Of a stretch of 64,000 bases of DNA, positions 11,704 to 24,648 are shown in pieces. The DNA comes from Piliocolobus tephrosceles (taxonomy: Eukaryota > Chordata > Mammalia > Primates > Cercopithecidae). Each line of letters begins with the position of its first letter. The stretch's first letter is position 1. The notes beneath the pieces are model-generated. The model was not told where the DNA came from and did no database searches. It saw only the letters and a list, made by a program, of their open reading frames with translations. The stretch is from assembly GCF_002776525.5 (NCBI RefSeq), contig NC_045443.1, forward strand, positions 35,472,808 to 35,536,807. The letters are read 5' to 3'. The position numbers were made by a program, and so were the translations under genes.

Positions 11704-14700
11704 GATTATTTCTTTTTCAGAGTATTCTCAAAAGCGTGTCCAAATGTCCTTTCTCAGATTCCACAGAAACAGTGATTTCAAACTGCTCATTCCAAAGAAT
11801 GATTTAACACTTTGAGACGAACACAAACATCAGAAAAGCGTTGCACAGAAATCTTCTCTCCAATTTTCGATGGGAGACATTTCCTTGCTGGACACAGGCC
11901 TCCGTTTGCCACTTACTATCCCTTCGCAGAAGCCTCAGAGGCCAACTTTCAAACTGGGAAATGTGGAGTAAGCTTTAACCCTGTGAAAAGAATGGGCATG
12001 TCAGAGAGCAGTTTCTTCGAGTGCTTCTTTCTGTTTTTCATCGGACGATATTTCACTTTTTGCAATCGCTTTCAAAGTGCTCTGAATATCATTCTTTTGG
12101 TTTTACAAGAACAGTGTTCAAACTCTGCCTTTTGAGAAGAACATTAAAACCACCTGACTGAAATGCACACATCACCATTCAGTTTCTCAGAAAGCTTCTC
12201 TCCAGTTTTTATCTGACTATATTTCTTATTTGACCATAGGCCCACATGTGATCCCAAATATCCCTTCGTGGATCCATTCACGAGGGAGTTTCCAAGCTGC
12301 GTAATGTAAAGAAAGCTTCATCTATGTGAGAAGAGGAAACATAGAAAAAAGCAGATTCACAGAAAGCTTCTTTCCAGTTTTTATCTGAAGATATTTCCTT
12401 TTTCACCACAGTCCTGAGTGTGATCCTGAAAATCCCTTCGTGGATCCGTCCATGACAGTTTTCAAGCTGTGTAATGTAAGGAAACCTTTATCTCTGTGAG
12501 TTGATTACACATATCACAGAGTAGTTTCCTAGAAAGCTTCTTTCCAGGTTTTGTCTGAGGCTATTTCCCTTTTCGTCATTGGCATCAACATGCTCCCGAA
12601 TATCACTTCGTATCTGTTTCTCCAAAATGGTTTCCCCGACGCTGTATGAGAAGAGAGGTGTAACACTGTGCGTGGAATGCACACGTCACAAAACAGTTCC
12701 TCGGAAGTCTTCTCTCCAGTTTCGGTCTGAACATATTTCCTTTTTCAACATAGGCCTCAAAGTGCTCCCGAATGTTCCATCACATGCTAAACAAACACAG
12801 GATTATAAAACTACTCAACATAAGGAGAGGCTTAACTAAGTGAGAGGAATTAAGATGACACAGTGTAGTTTCACAGAAAGCTACCTTCTGGATTTTACCT
12901 GAGGATATTTATTTCTCCATGTTCTAAGGATCGTTCCCAAATGTCCTTCCTCAGATTCCACAACAACAGTTATTTCAATCTGCTCAATCCAAAGAACGGT
13001 TTAAATCTATGAGACGAATACACACTTTGCAGAGCACTTCCTCAGAAAGTTACTCTGCAGGTTTCGTCGGAAGATGTTTCCTTGCTCACCACAAGCCTCC
13101 GGGCGTCACTAAATATCCCTTCACAGATTCTTCAAAAACAGAATTTCGAAACTGTGCAACATAGAGTAAGCATAAATTCTGTGAATTGAATGCACATATC
13201 AGAGAGCAGATTCTTGGAAAGCTTCTTTCTCGATTTTATTCCAGTATATTTCACTATTTGCTATAGTCCTCAATGCGCTGTGAAATATCACTTTTTCGGT
13301 TACACAGGAAGAGTGTTTAAACACTGCCTTGGGAGAAAAGAGGTATAACTACTGAGCAGAATGCATAAATCACAAGTAGTTTCTCAGAAAGCTTCTATCG
13401 AGTTTTTATCTGAAGATATCTCCTCTTTCACCATAGGCCTGAATGTGCTCCCAAATGTCCCTTCACGAATTCTTGCATTATGGAGATTCCAAACTGCGTA
13501 ATATAAGAAAGGTTTGAACTATGCGAGATGAATACATATATCTAACACGAAGCAGTTTCACAGAAACCTTCTCTCCAGTTTTGTCTGAGGATATATCCTT
13601 TTTCACCATAGCCGTCCCTGTACTCCCGAATGTCTCTTGGTAGCTTTTCCTCCAAAACGGATTCTGGAATCCTGTAGGAGAAGAAAAGTATATTTCTGTG
13701 AGTGGAATGCACACGTCACAAAGCAGTTCCTTGGAAAGCTTCTCTCCAGTTTCGGTCTGAACATATTTCCATTTTCACCATAAGCCTCAAAGTGCTCCCG
13801 AATATTCCATCACACGCTAAACATACACAGGGTTATAAAACTACTCAACGTAAGAGGAGGCTTAACTAAGCGAGAGGAATTAAGACGACACAGAGTAGTT
13901 TCACAGAAAGCTTCCTTCTGGATTTTACCTGAGGATATTTCTTTCTCCATGTTCTGAGGATCGTTCCCCAATGTCCTTCCTCAGAATTCAAAAAACAGTG
14001 ATTTGAGACTGCTCAATCCAAAGAATGGTTTAAATCTATGAGACGAATGCACACATAACAAAGCAGTGGCTCAGAAAGTTACTCTGCAGATTTCATCGGA
14101 AGATGTTTCCTTGCTCACTACAAGACTCCGGGCGTCACTAAATATCCCTTCACAGATTCTTCAAAGACAGAATTTCAAAACTGGGCAACATAGAGTAAGC
14201 ATAAATTCTGTGAAGTGAATGCACATATCAGAGAGCAGAATCCTGGAACACTTCTTCCTCGATTTTATTTCAGTAAATTTCACTATTCGCAATAGTTGCC
14301 ATTGTGCTCCGAAATATCACATTTTCGGTTTCACAGTAACAGTGTTCAAACCCTGCCTTGTGAGAAAAGAGGTATAACTCCCTGAAGGGAATGCATACAT
14401 CACAAAGTAGTTTCTCAGAAAGCTTCTATCCAGTTTTTATCTGAAGATATCTCCTCTTTCACTGTAGGCCTGAATGTGCTCCCGAATGTCCCTCCATGGA
14501 TTCATGCATGACGGCGTTTCCAAACTGCGTAATATGAGAAAGGTTTGAACTATGCAAGATGAATAGATATATCTAACACGAAGCAGTTTCACAGAAATCT
14601 TCTTTCCAGTTTTGTCTGAGGATATTTCCCTTTTCACCATAGCTGTCCCTATACTCTGGAATGTCTCTTGGTAGCTTTTTCTCCAAAAGGGATTCCGGAA

Positions 14701-14965
14701 TCCTCTAGGAGAAGAAAGGTATATTTCTGTGAGTGAAATGCACTTGTCACAAAGCAGCTCCTCAGAAAGCTTCTCTCCATTTTCTATATGAAGACGTTTC
14801 CTTTCTCAGTGTAACCCTCAAATGGCTCCTGAATATCCCTTTGCAGTCTAAACAAAAACAGTGTTACGATACTGCTGAATGAAAAGAGAAGCTTAACTGT
14901 GTGAGCAGAATTCACGTGACATGTGCAGCAGTTTCACAGAAAGCTTCCCTCTGGTTTCTATCTGA
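11704..14965 (-). repeat. Expanded unit 6 (19 monomers)
   Basis: The length is 3,262 bp, about 1,030 bp (six monomers) more than normal. The order is M1 to M12, then a jump near 13,720 from M12 into the end of M6 ('cagttccttggaaagc', 'tttcggtctgaacat'), then M7 to M13 again. M6 and M12 are paralogous, so an unequal exchange between them explains the expansion. Confidence 0.85.
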
Positions 14966-17188
14966 GGTTATTTCTTTTTCAGGGTATTCTAAAGTGCATC
15001 TCCAAATGTCCTTTCTCCAATTCCACAGACACAGTGATTTCAAACTGCTCAATCCAAAGAATGATTTAACTCTTTGACATGAATACAAACATCACAAAAG
15101 AGTTGCACAGAAAGTTTCTCTTCAATAATCAATGGAGACATTTCCTTCCTTGACACAGGCCTCCGGTTGCCACTTACTATCCCTTCGCAGAACCTTCAGA
15201 CTCTGACTTTCAAACTGGGAAACGTAGAGTAAGCTTTAGCCCTCTGATAAGAATGGACATGTCAGAGAGCAGTTTCTTAGAGTGCTTCTCTCTGTTTTTT
15301 ATTGCACGACATTTCACTTTTTGCCATAGTCTTCAGGGTGCTCCGAATATCACTCCTTTGGTTTTACAGGAACAGCGTTCAAACTGTGCCTTATGAGAAG
15401 AACATTAAAACTCTCTGAGTGGAATGCACACATCACCAAGCAGTTTCTCAGAAAGCTTCTCTCCAGTTTTTATCTGACTATATTTCCTATTTGAACATAG
15501 GCCCAAATGTGATCCCAATATCCCTTCATGGATCCATCCACGAGGGAGTTTCCATGCTGCGTAATGTGAAGAAAGCTTCATCTTTTTGAGAAGAGTAAAC
15601 ATAGAGAAAAGCAGGTTCACAGAAAGCTTCTTTCCAGTTTTTATCTGAAGATATTTCCTTTTTCACTGTAGTCCTGAGTTTGCTCCCGAAAGTGCCTCCA
15701 TGCATCTGTCCATGAGAGTTTTGAAGCTGTGTAATGTAGGAAACCTTTTTCTATGTGAAATGATTGCACATATCACAGAGCAGTTTCCTAGAAAGCTTCT
15801 TTCTAGGTTTTTTCTGATGCTATTTCCCTTTTCATCATCGGCATCAACATGCTCCCGAATATCACTTGGTACCTGTTTCTCCAAAAGGATTTTCCCGACG
15901 CTGTATGAGAAGAGAGGTATAACACTGTGAGTCAAATGCACACGTCACAAAGCAGTTCCTTGGAAAGCTTCTCTCCAGTTTCGGTCTGAACATATTTCTT
16001 TTCTCACCATAAGCCTCAAAGTGTTCCCGAATGTCCCATCACATGCTAAACATACACAGGGTTATAAAACTACTCACGTAAGGAGAGGCTAAATTAAACG
16101 AGAGGAATTAAGAGGACACAGAGTAGTTTCACAGACAGCTTACTTCTAGATTTTACCTGAGGATATTTCTTTCTCATGTTCTTAGAATTTTTCCCAAATA
16201 TCCTTCCTCAGATTACACAATAACAGTGATTTGAATCTGCTCAATCCAAAGAATGGTTTAAATCTATGAGACAAATACACACTTCACAAAGCAGTTGCTC
16301 AGAAAGTTACTCTGCAGTTTTCATCGGAAGATATTTCCTTGCTCACAACAAGCCTCCGGGCCTCAGTAATATCCCTTCACAGATACTTCACAGACAGAAT
16401 TTCGAAACTGGGCAACATAGAGTAAGCGTAAATCCTGTGAAGTGAATACACATATCAGAGAGAAGATTCTTGGAACCCTTCTTTGTCAATTTTATTTCAG
16501 TATATTTCACTATTTGCCATAGTCCTCAGTGCACTCCGAAATATCACTTTTTCCATTACACAGCAACAGGGTTTAAACACTGCCTTGCGAAAAAAGAGGT
16601 ACAACTCCCTGAGCAGAATGCATACACCATAAGTAGTTTCTCAGAAAGCCTCTATCCAGTTTTTATCTGAAGATATCTCCTCTTTCACCGTAGGCCTGAA
16701 TGTGCTCCCGAATGTCCCTTCACAGATTTGTGCATGACGATGTTTCCAAACTGCATAATTTTAGAAAGGTTTGAACTATGACAGATGAATAGATATATCT
16801 AACATGAAGCAGTTTCACAGAAAGCTTCTTTCCAGTTTTGTCTGAGGATATTTCCTTATTCACCATAGCCGTCCCTATACACCCGAATGTCTCTTGGTAG
16901 CTTTTTCTCCAAATGGGATTCCGGAATCTGCTAGGAGAAGAAAGGTGTATTTCTGTGAGTGGAATTCACACGTCACAAAGCAGCTCCTCAGAAAGCTTCG
17001 CACCAGTTTCTATCTGAACACGTTTCCTTTCTCACCGTAACCCACTATTGCTCCTGAATATCCCTTAGCAGTCTAAACAAAAACAGTGTTATGATACTGC
17101 TCAATGAAAAGAGAAGCTTAACTGTGTGAGTGGAATTCACGTGACACAGAGCAGTTTCACAGAAAGTTTCCTTCTGGTTTCTCTCTGA
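14966..17188 (-). repeat. 13-mer unit 7 (complete)
   Basis: M1 to M13 in order over 2,223 bp, with subfamily-b variants in M7, M10 and M11 (for example 'ataaaactactcacgtaagg' near 16,064). Confidence 0.88.
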
Positions 17189-17418
17189 GGTTAATTCTTT
17201 TTCAGGATATTCTTAAGAGCATCTCCAAATGTCCTTTCTCAGATTCCGCAGACACAGTGATTTCAAACTGCTCAATCCAAAGAATGATTTAACTCTTTGA
17301 ATACAAACATCACAAAATAATTGCGCAGAAAGCTTCTCTCCAGTTTTCGATGGGAGACATTTTCTTGCTCGACACAGGCCTCCAATTTCCACTTACTATC
17401 CCTTCGCAGAACCCTCAG

Positions 17419-17430
17419 TGACTGACTTTC
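17419..17430. repeat. Target-site duplication, left copy (L1 at 17.4 kb)
   Basis: 'tgactgactttc' here matches 'tggctgactttc' at 18,241-18,252 with one mismatch. Both belong to M2, which is continuous once the element and one copy are ignored. Confidence 0.75.
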
Positions 17431-18240
17431 TTTTTTTTTTTATTATCATACTTTAAGTTCTAGGGTACATGTGCATAACGTGCAGGTTTGTTACATATGT
17501 ATACATGTGCCATGTTGGTGTGCTGCACCCATCAACTCGTCAGCACCCATCAATTCATCATTTATATCAGGTATAACTCCCCAATGCAATCCCTCCCCCC
17601 TCCCCCCTCCCCATGATAGGGCCCATTGTGTGATATTCCCCTTCCCGAGTCCAAGTGAGCTAATTGTTCAGTTCCCACCTATGAGTGAGAACATGCGGTG
17701 TTTGGTTTTCTCTTCTTGTGATAGTTTGCTAAGAATGATGGTTTCCAGCTGTATCCATGTCCCTACAAAGGACGCAAACTCATCCTTTTTTATGGCTGCA
17801 TAGTATTCTATGGTGTATATGTGCCACATTTTCTTAATCCAGTCTGTCACTGATGGACATTTGGGTTGATTCCAAGTCTTTGCTATTGTGAATAGTGCTG
17901 CAATAAACATACGTGTGCATGTGTCTTTGTAGTAGCATAATTTATAATCCTTTGGGTATATACCCAGTTGTGGGATGGCTGGGTCATATGATACATCTAG
18001 TTCTAGATCCTTGAGGAATTGCCATACTGTTTTCCATAATGGTTGAACTAGTTTACAATCCCACCAACAGTGTAAAAGTGTTCCTATTTCTCCACATCCT
18101 CTCCAACACCTGTTGTTTCCTGATTTTTTAATGATTGCCATTCTAACTGGTGTGAGATGGTATCTCATTGTGGTTTTGATTTGCATTTCTCTGATGGCGA
18201 GTGATGATGAGCATTTTTTCATGTGTCTGTTGGCTGTATG
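17431..18240 (-). mobile_element. 5'-truncated L1 (3' 0.8 kb)
   Basis: On the minus strand this is the last part of ORF2, the 3' UTR and an A-rich tail (the T-run at 17,431-17,441). The 3' UTR has the polypurine tract (C-rich on the plus strand, about 17,590-17,612), which could form a G-quadruplex. It carries the same short internal 3'-UTR duplication ('acccatcaa' twice, about 16 bp apart) as the other L1s in the window. A 12-bp target-site duplication flanks it, so this is a standard truncated retrotransposition. Confidence 0.95.
17668..18222 (-). pseudogene. ORF2: L1 ORF2 C-terminal fragment (184 codons, open to the native stop)
   Basis: This is the C-terminal part of the L1 ORF2 protein, the endonuclease/reverse transcriptase needed for retrotransposition. 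The frame is open through the C-terminal Cys-rich segment, with the pattern C-x3-C-x7-H-x4-C visible near the start of the fragment, and ends at the native terminus. The endonuclease and reverse transcriptase domains are absent because the element is 5'-truncated. It has no promoter and no start codon of its own, so it is a dead fragment. The intact frame suggests a fairly young insertion. Confidence 0.9.
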
Positions 18241-18252
18241 TGGCTGACTTTC
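18241..18252. repeat. Target-site duplication, right copy (L1 at 17.4 kb)
   Basis: 'tggctgactttc' resumes M2 immediately after the truncated L1 5' junction ('ttggctgtatg'). Confidence 0.75.
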
Positions 18253-19270
18253 AAACTGGGAAATGTAGAGTAAGCTTTAACCCTGTGAAAAGAATGGTCA
18301 TGTCAGAGAGCAGTTTCTTCGAGTGCTTCTTTCTGTTTTTTATTGGACGACATTTCACTTTTTGCCATAGTCTTCAATGTGTTGCAAATATCACTCTTTT
18401 GGTTTTACAGGAACAGTGTTCAAACTGTACCTTATGAGAAGATCGTTAAAACTCCCTGAGTGGAATGTACACATCACCAAGCAGTTTTGGGCAACATAGA
18501 GTAAGCGTAAATTCTGTCAAGTGAATGCACATATCAGAGAGGAGATCCTTGGAACGTTTCTTTCTATATTTTATTTCAGTATATTTCACTATTTACCATA
18601 GTCCTCAGTGCGCTCCGAAATATCACTTTTTCAGTTACACAGAAACAGTGTTTAAACTCTGCCTTGTGAGAAAACAGGTAAAACTCCCTGAGCGGAATAC
18701 ATACATCACAAGTAGTTTCTCAGAAAGCTTCTATCCAGTTTTTATCTGAAGATATCTCCTCTTTCACCATAGGCCTGAATGTGCTCCCAAATGTCCCTTC
18801 GAGGATTGGTGCGTGACGGAGTTTCCAAACTGCGCAATATTAGAAAGGTTTGAACTTTGCGAGATGAATAGATATATGTAACCCAAAGCACTTTCACAAA
18901 AATCTTCTTTCCAGTTTTATCTGAGGATATTTCCTTTTTCACCATAGCCATCCCTATACTCCCAAAAGTCTCTTGGTAGCTGTTTTTCCAAATTTGATTC
19001 CGGAATCCTCTAGGAGAAGAAAGGTATATTTCTGAGAGTGTAATGCACATGTCACAAAGCAGCTCCTCAGAAAGCTTCTCTCCAGTTTCTATCTGAAGAC
19101 GTTTCCTTTCTCACCGTAATCCTCAAATCTCTCCTGAATATCCCTTTGCAGTCTAAACAAAAACAGTGTTATGATACTGCTCAATGAAAAGAGAAGCTTA
19201 ACTTTGTGTGAGAAAAATTCACGTGACACAGAGCAGCTTCACAGAAAGCTTCCTTCTGCTTTCTCTCTGA

Positions 19271-21387
19271 GCTTATTTCTTTTTCAGGATATTCTAGAGA
19301 GTGTTTCCAAATGTCCTTTCTCAGATTCCACAGAAACAGTGATTTCAAACTGCTCAATCCAAAGATTGTTTTAACTCTTTCAGATGAATACAAACATCAC
19401 AAAAGACTTGCACAGAACACTTCTCTCCAATTTCCGATGGAAGACATTTCATCACTCTTCACAGGCCTCTGTTTGCCACTAACTATACCTTCGCAGACAC
19501 CTCAAGGACTGACTTTCAAACTGGGAAATGTAGAGTAAGCTTTAACTCTGTGAAGAGAATGGACAAGTCAGAGAGCAGATTCTTCGAGTGCTTCTTTCTC
19601 CTTTTTAATGGATGACATTTCACTTTTTGCCATCAAGCAGTTTCTCAGAAAGCTTCTCCCCAGTTTTTATCTGACAGTATTTCCTATTTCACCATAGGCC
19701 CGAATTGATCCCAAATATCCCTTCACGGATCCATCCTCCAGTGAGTTTCCAAGCTGCATAATGTAAGGAAAGCTTCATCTATGTGAGATGAATAAACATA
19801 GCAAAAAGCAGATTCACAGAAATCTTCTTTCCAATTTTAATCTGAAGATATTTCCTTTTTCTCCATAGTCCTGAATATGCTCCCGAAGGTTCCTTTGTGG
19901 ATCCGTCCATGACAGTTTCCAAGCTGTGTAATGTAAAGACAACTTTACCTTGTGTTATGATTACACATATCACAGAGTAGTTTCCTAGAAAGCTTCTTTC
20001 CATTCTTTTTCCTGAGGCTATTTCCCTTTTCACCTTAGGCATCAACATGGTCCCGAATATCACTTGGTATGTGCTTCTACAAAAGGATTTCCCTGACACT
20101 GTATGAGAAGAGGTATAACACTGTGAGTGGAATACACAAGTCACAAAGCAGTTCCTCGGAACTCTTCTCTCCAGTTTTGATCTGAACATATATCCTTTTT
20201 CACCATAAGCCCCAAAGTGCTCCCAAATATCCCATCACTCGTTAAACATACACAGGGTCAGAAGACTGCTCAATGAAAACAGAGGCTTAACTGAGCAAGA
20301 GGAATTAAGACAACTCAGAGCAGTTTCACAGAAAGCTTCCTTCTGGATTTTATCTGAGGATATTTCTTCCTCCTTGTTCTAAGGATCGTTCCCAAAGGTC
20401 CTTCCTCAGATTCCACAAAAACGGTGATTTCAAGGTGCTCAATCCAAAGAATGGTTTAACTCTATGAGACGAATACACACATCACAAAGCAGTTGCTTAG
20501 AAAGTTTCTCTGCAGGTTTCACTGGACGGCATTTCCTTGGTCACCACAAGCCTTTGGATGTCACTAAATATCCCTTCACAGATTCTTCAAAGACAGAGTT
20601 TCGAAACTGGGCAACATAGAGTAAGCATTAACACTGTGAAGTGAATGCACATGTCAGAGAGCAGATTCTTGGAACGCTTCTTCCTCGATTTTATTTCAGT
20701 ATATTTCACTATTTGCCGTAGTCCTCAATGTGCTCCGAAACATCACATTTTCGGTTTCACAGGAACAGTGTTCAAACACTGCTTTGTGAGAAAAGAGGTA
20801 TAACTTCCTGAGTGGAATGCATACGTCACAAAGTAGATTCTCAGAAAGCTTCTTTCCAGTTTTTTTCTGATGATATCTCCTCTTTCACCGAAGGCCTGAA
20901 TTTGCTCCTAAATGTCCCTTCATGGATCCGTGCAAGACTGAGTTTCCAAACTGCGTATATAAGAAAGGTTTGAACTATGTGAGATGAATAGATTTATCTA
21001 ACATGAAGCAGTTTCACAGAAATCTTCTTTCCAGTTTTGTCTTAGGATATTCCCTTTTTCACCATAGCCGTCTCTATACTCCCGAATGTCTCTTGGTAGC
21101 TTTTTCTCCAAAGGGATTCCGGAATCCTCTATGAGAAGAAAGGTATATTTCTGTGTGTGGAATGCACATGTCACAAAGCAGATCCTCAGAAAGCTTCTCT
21201 CCAGTTTGTATATGAAGACGTTTCCTTTCCCACCATAAGCCTCAAAGTGCTGCTGAATATCCCTTCTCAGACTAAACAAAAGCAGTGTTATGATACTAGT
21301 CAATGAAAAGAGAGGCTTAACTCTGTGCGCAGAATTCACGTGACACAGAGCAGTTTCACAGAAAGCTTCCTTCTGGTTTCTCTCTGA
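19271..21387 (-). repeat. 13-mer unit 9 (short deletion across M3)
   Basis: The length is 2,117 bp, rather more than 100 bp short. At about 19,633 M3 jumps from 'actttttgccat' to 'caagcagtttctcag', losing most of a monomer. M5 to M8 (19.86-20.4 kb) carry the variant set shared with unit 5. Confidence 0.85.
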
Positions 21388-23610
21388 GGTTCTTTTTCAG
21401 GATATTGTAAAGAGCGTTTCCAAATGTTCTTTCTCAGATTCCACAGAAACAGTGATTTCAAACTGCTCAATCCAAAGAATGATTTAACTCTCTGAGATGA
21501 ATACAAACATCACCAAAGAGTCTCACAGAAAGCTTCTCTCCAATTTTTGGTGGCAGACATTTCCCTGCTCGACACAGGCCTCTGCTTGCCACTTACTATC
21601 CCTTCGCAGAACCGTCAAAGAACCACTTTAAAACTGGGAAATATAGAGTCAGTTTTAACCCTGTGAAAAGAATGGACATGCCAGAGAGAAATTTCGTCGA
21701 GTGATTCTTTCTGTTTTTTATTGGACGACATTTCACTTTTTGCCATAATCTTCAATGTGCTCTGAATATCACCCTTTTGGTTTTACAGGAACAGTGTTCA
21801 AACTGTGCCTTATCAGAAGAATGTTATAACTCCCTGAGTGGAATGCTCACATCACCAAGCAGTTTCTCAGAATGCTTCTCTCCAGCTTTTATCTGAATAT
21901 ATTTCCTATTTCACCATAGGCCTGAATGTGATCCCAAATATCCCCTCACGGGTCCATCCACGAGGGAGTTTCCAAGCTGTGTAACGTAAAGAAAGCTTCA
22001 TCTTTGTGAGATGGATAAACATAGCAAAAAGCAGAATTCACAGAAAGCTTTTTTCCGGTTTTTATCTGAAGATATATCCTTTTTAACCATAGTCCTGAAT
22101 GAGTTCCCGTAGGTCCCTTCATGGATCCGTCCATGACAGGTTCCAAGATGCATAATGTAAAGAAAGCTTTATATATGTGAGATGATTACACATATCACAG
22201 AGTAGTTTCCTAGAAAGCTTGTTTCCAGTTTTTGTCTGAGGCTATTTCCCTTTTCACCATCAACATCAACATTCTCTCGAATATCACTTGGTACCTGTTT
22301 CTCCAAAAGGGTTACCCCAACGCTGTATGAGAAGAGGGGTATAACAGAGTGAGTGGAATGCACACGTCACAAAGCAGTTCCTTGGAAAGCTTCTCTCCAC
22401 TTGCAGTCTGAACATATTTCCGTTTTCACGTAAGAATCAAAGTGCTCCCGAATATCCCATCACACGCTAAACATACACAGGGTTAGAAAACTGCTCAATG
22501 AAAGGAGAGGCTTAACTGAGCGAAAGGAATTAAGATGACATGGAACTGTTTCACAGAAAGCTTCCTTCAGTCTTTTACCTGAGGTTATTTCTTTCTCCAT
22601 ATTCTAAGGATCATTGCCAAATATCTTTCCTCAGATTCCACAAAAACAGTTATTTCAAGCTGCTCAATCCAAACAATGATTTAACTCTATGAGACGAATA
22701 CACACATCGAAAAGCAGTTCCTCAGAAAGGTTATCTGCAGGTTTCATTGGAAGACGTTTCTGTGTTCTAAACAAGCCTCCGGGCTTCACTATATATCCCT
22801 TCACAGTTTCTTCAAAGACAGAGTTTCAAAACTGGGCAACATAGAATAAGCATTAACTCTGTGAATTGAATGCACATATCAGAGAGCAGATTTTTGGAAC
22901 GCTTCTTCCTCGATTTTATTTCAGTATATTTCACTATTCGCCAGAGTCCTCAATGTGGTCTGAAATATCACTTTTTCGGTTTCAGAGGAAAAATTTTCAA
23001 ACACTGCCTTGTGAGAAAAGAGATACAACTCCTATTGGAATGCATATATCACAAAGTAGTTTCTCAGAAAGCTTCTATCCACGTTTTATCTGAAGATATC
23101 TCCTCTTTCACTGTTGGCCTGAATGTGCTCCCCAATGTCACTTTGTGTATCCGTACATAACAGAGTTTCCAAACTGCGAAATACAAGAAAAGTTTTAACT
23201 TTGAGAGATGAATAAATATATCTAACACAAAGCAGTTTCACAGAAATCTTCTTTCCAGTTTAGTTTGAGGATATTTCCTTTTCACCATAGCCATTCCTAT
23301 ACTCCCAAGTGTCTCTTGGTACCTTTTTCTCCAAAAGGGATTCCAGAAAACTCTAGAAGAAGAGAGGTATATTTCTGTGAGTGCAATGCACACGGCACAA
23401 AGCAGCTCCTCAGGAAGCTTCTCTCCAGTTTCTATCTGAAACCTTTCATTTATCACCATAAGCCTCAAAGCGATCCTGAATATCCCTTCGCAGACTAAAC
23501 AAAAAGAGTGTTATGATACTGCTCAATGAAAAGTGAAGCTTAACTGTGTGAGCAGAATTCACGTGACACAGTGCAGATTCACAGGAACCTTACTTCCGGA
23601 TTCTCTCTGA
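21388..23610 (-). repeat. 13-mer unit 10 (complete)
   Basis: M1 to M13 in order over 2,223 bp, with mostly subfamily-a variants. Confidence 0.88.
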
Positions 23611-24633
23611 GGTTATTTCTTTTTCAGGATATTCTAAAGGGCGTTTCCAAATGTCCTTTCTCAGATTCCAGAGAAACAGCGATTTCAAACTGCTCTATTC
23701 AAAGAATGATTTAACTCTATGAGATGAATACAAACATCACAAAAGTGTTGCGCAGAAGGCATCTCTCCAATTTTCGATGGAAGACATTTCCTTGCTCGAC
23801 ACAGGCCTCCGGTTGCCACTTATTATCCCTTTGCAGAACCCACAAAGACCGACTTTCAAACTGGGAAATGTAGAGTAAGCTTTAACCCTGTGAAAAGAAT
23901 GAACATGCCAGAGAGCAGTTTCTTCGGGTGCTTCTTTCCGTTTTTTATTGGACATTTCACTTTTTGCCATAGTCTTCAATATACTCCGAATAACACTCTT
24001 TTGGGGTTACAGGAACAGTGTTCAAACTGTGCCTTATGACAAGAAAGTTATAACTCCCTGAGTCGAATGCTCACATCACCAAGCAGTTTCTCAGAAAGCT
24101 TCTCTCCAGTTTTTATGTGACTATATTTCCTATTTGACCATAGGCCCGAATGTGATCCCAAATATCCCTTCATGAATCCATCCAAGAGGGAGTTTCCAAG
24201 CTGCATAATTGAAAGAAAGCTTCGTCTATGTGAGATGAATAACATAGCAAAAAGCAGATTCACAGAAAGCTTCTTTCCAGTTTTTATCTGAAGATATTTC
24301 CCTTTTCACCATAGTCCTGAATGTGCTCCCGAAGGTCCCTTCGTGGATCCGTCCATGACAGTTTCCAAGCTCCGTAATGTAAAGAAAGCTTTATCTATGT
24401 GAGCTGATTACACATATCACAGAGTAGTTTCCTAGAAAGCTTCTTTCCAGTTTTTGCCTGAGACAATTTCCCTTTATACCATCGGCATCATCGTGCTCCT
24501 GAATATCACTTGTTACTTGTGTCTCCAAAAGGGTTTCCCTGATGCTGTACGAGATGAGAGGTATAACACGGTGAGTAAAATGCACTGAATGTGCTCCCGA
24601 ATATCCCATCACACGCTAAACATACACTTTGTT

Positions 24634-24648
24634 AGAAAACTGCTCAAT
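24634..24648. repeat. Target-site duplication, left copy (L1 at 24.6 kb)
   Basis: 'agaaaactgctcaat' matches 'agaaaactgcccact' at 24,862-24,876 at 13 of 15 positions. Both are M7, and the unit reads on normally after the second copy. Confidence 0.75.

Larger units (their letters stand above)
17189..19270 (-). repeat. 13-mer unit 8 (L1-interrupted and internally deleted)
   Basis: M1 and part of M2 precede an L1 3' end (17,431-18,240). M2 and M3 then resume. At about 18,487 M3 ('accaagcagttt') joins directly to the middle of M9 ('gggcaacatagagtaagc'), removing the end of M3, all of M4-M8 and the start of M9, just under 1 kb. M10 to M13 are normal. Confidence 0.85.

Noticed and set aside
12594..12616. 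Possible CENP-B box on the minus strand ('cccgaatatcacttcg')
   Set aside because: The required CGAA half is not at the correct spacing, and the location in the monomer is wrong.
17471..17803. Plus-strand open frame of 110 codons in the L1 3' region, with a near twin at 35,557-35,889
   Set aside because: It is the antisense of the L1 ORF2 end and 3' UTR. The similarity reflects two L1 copies, not a gene family.
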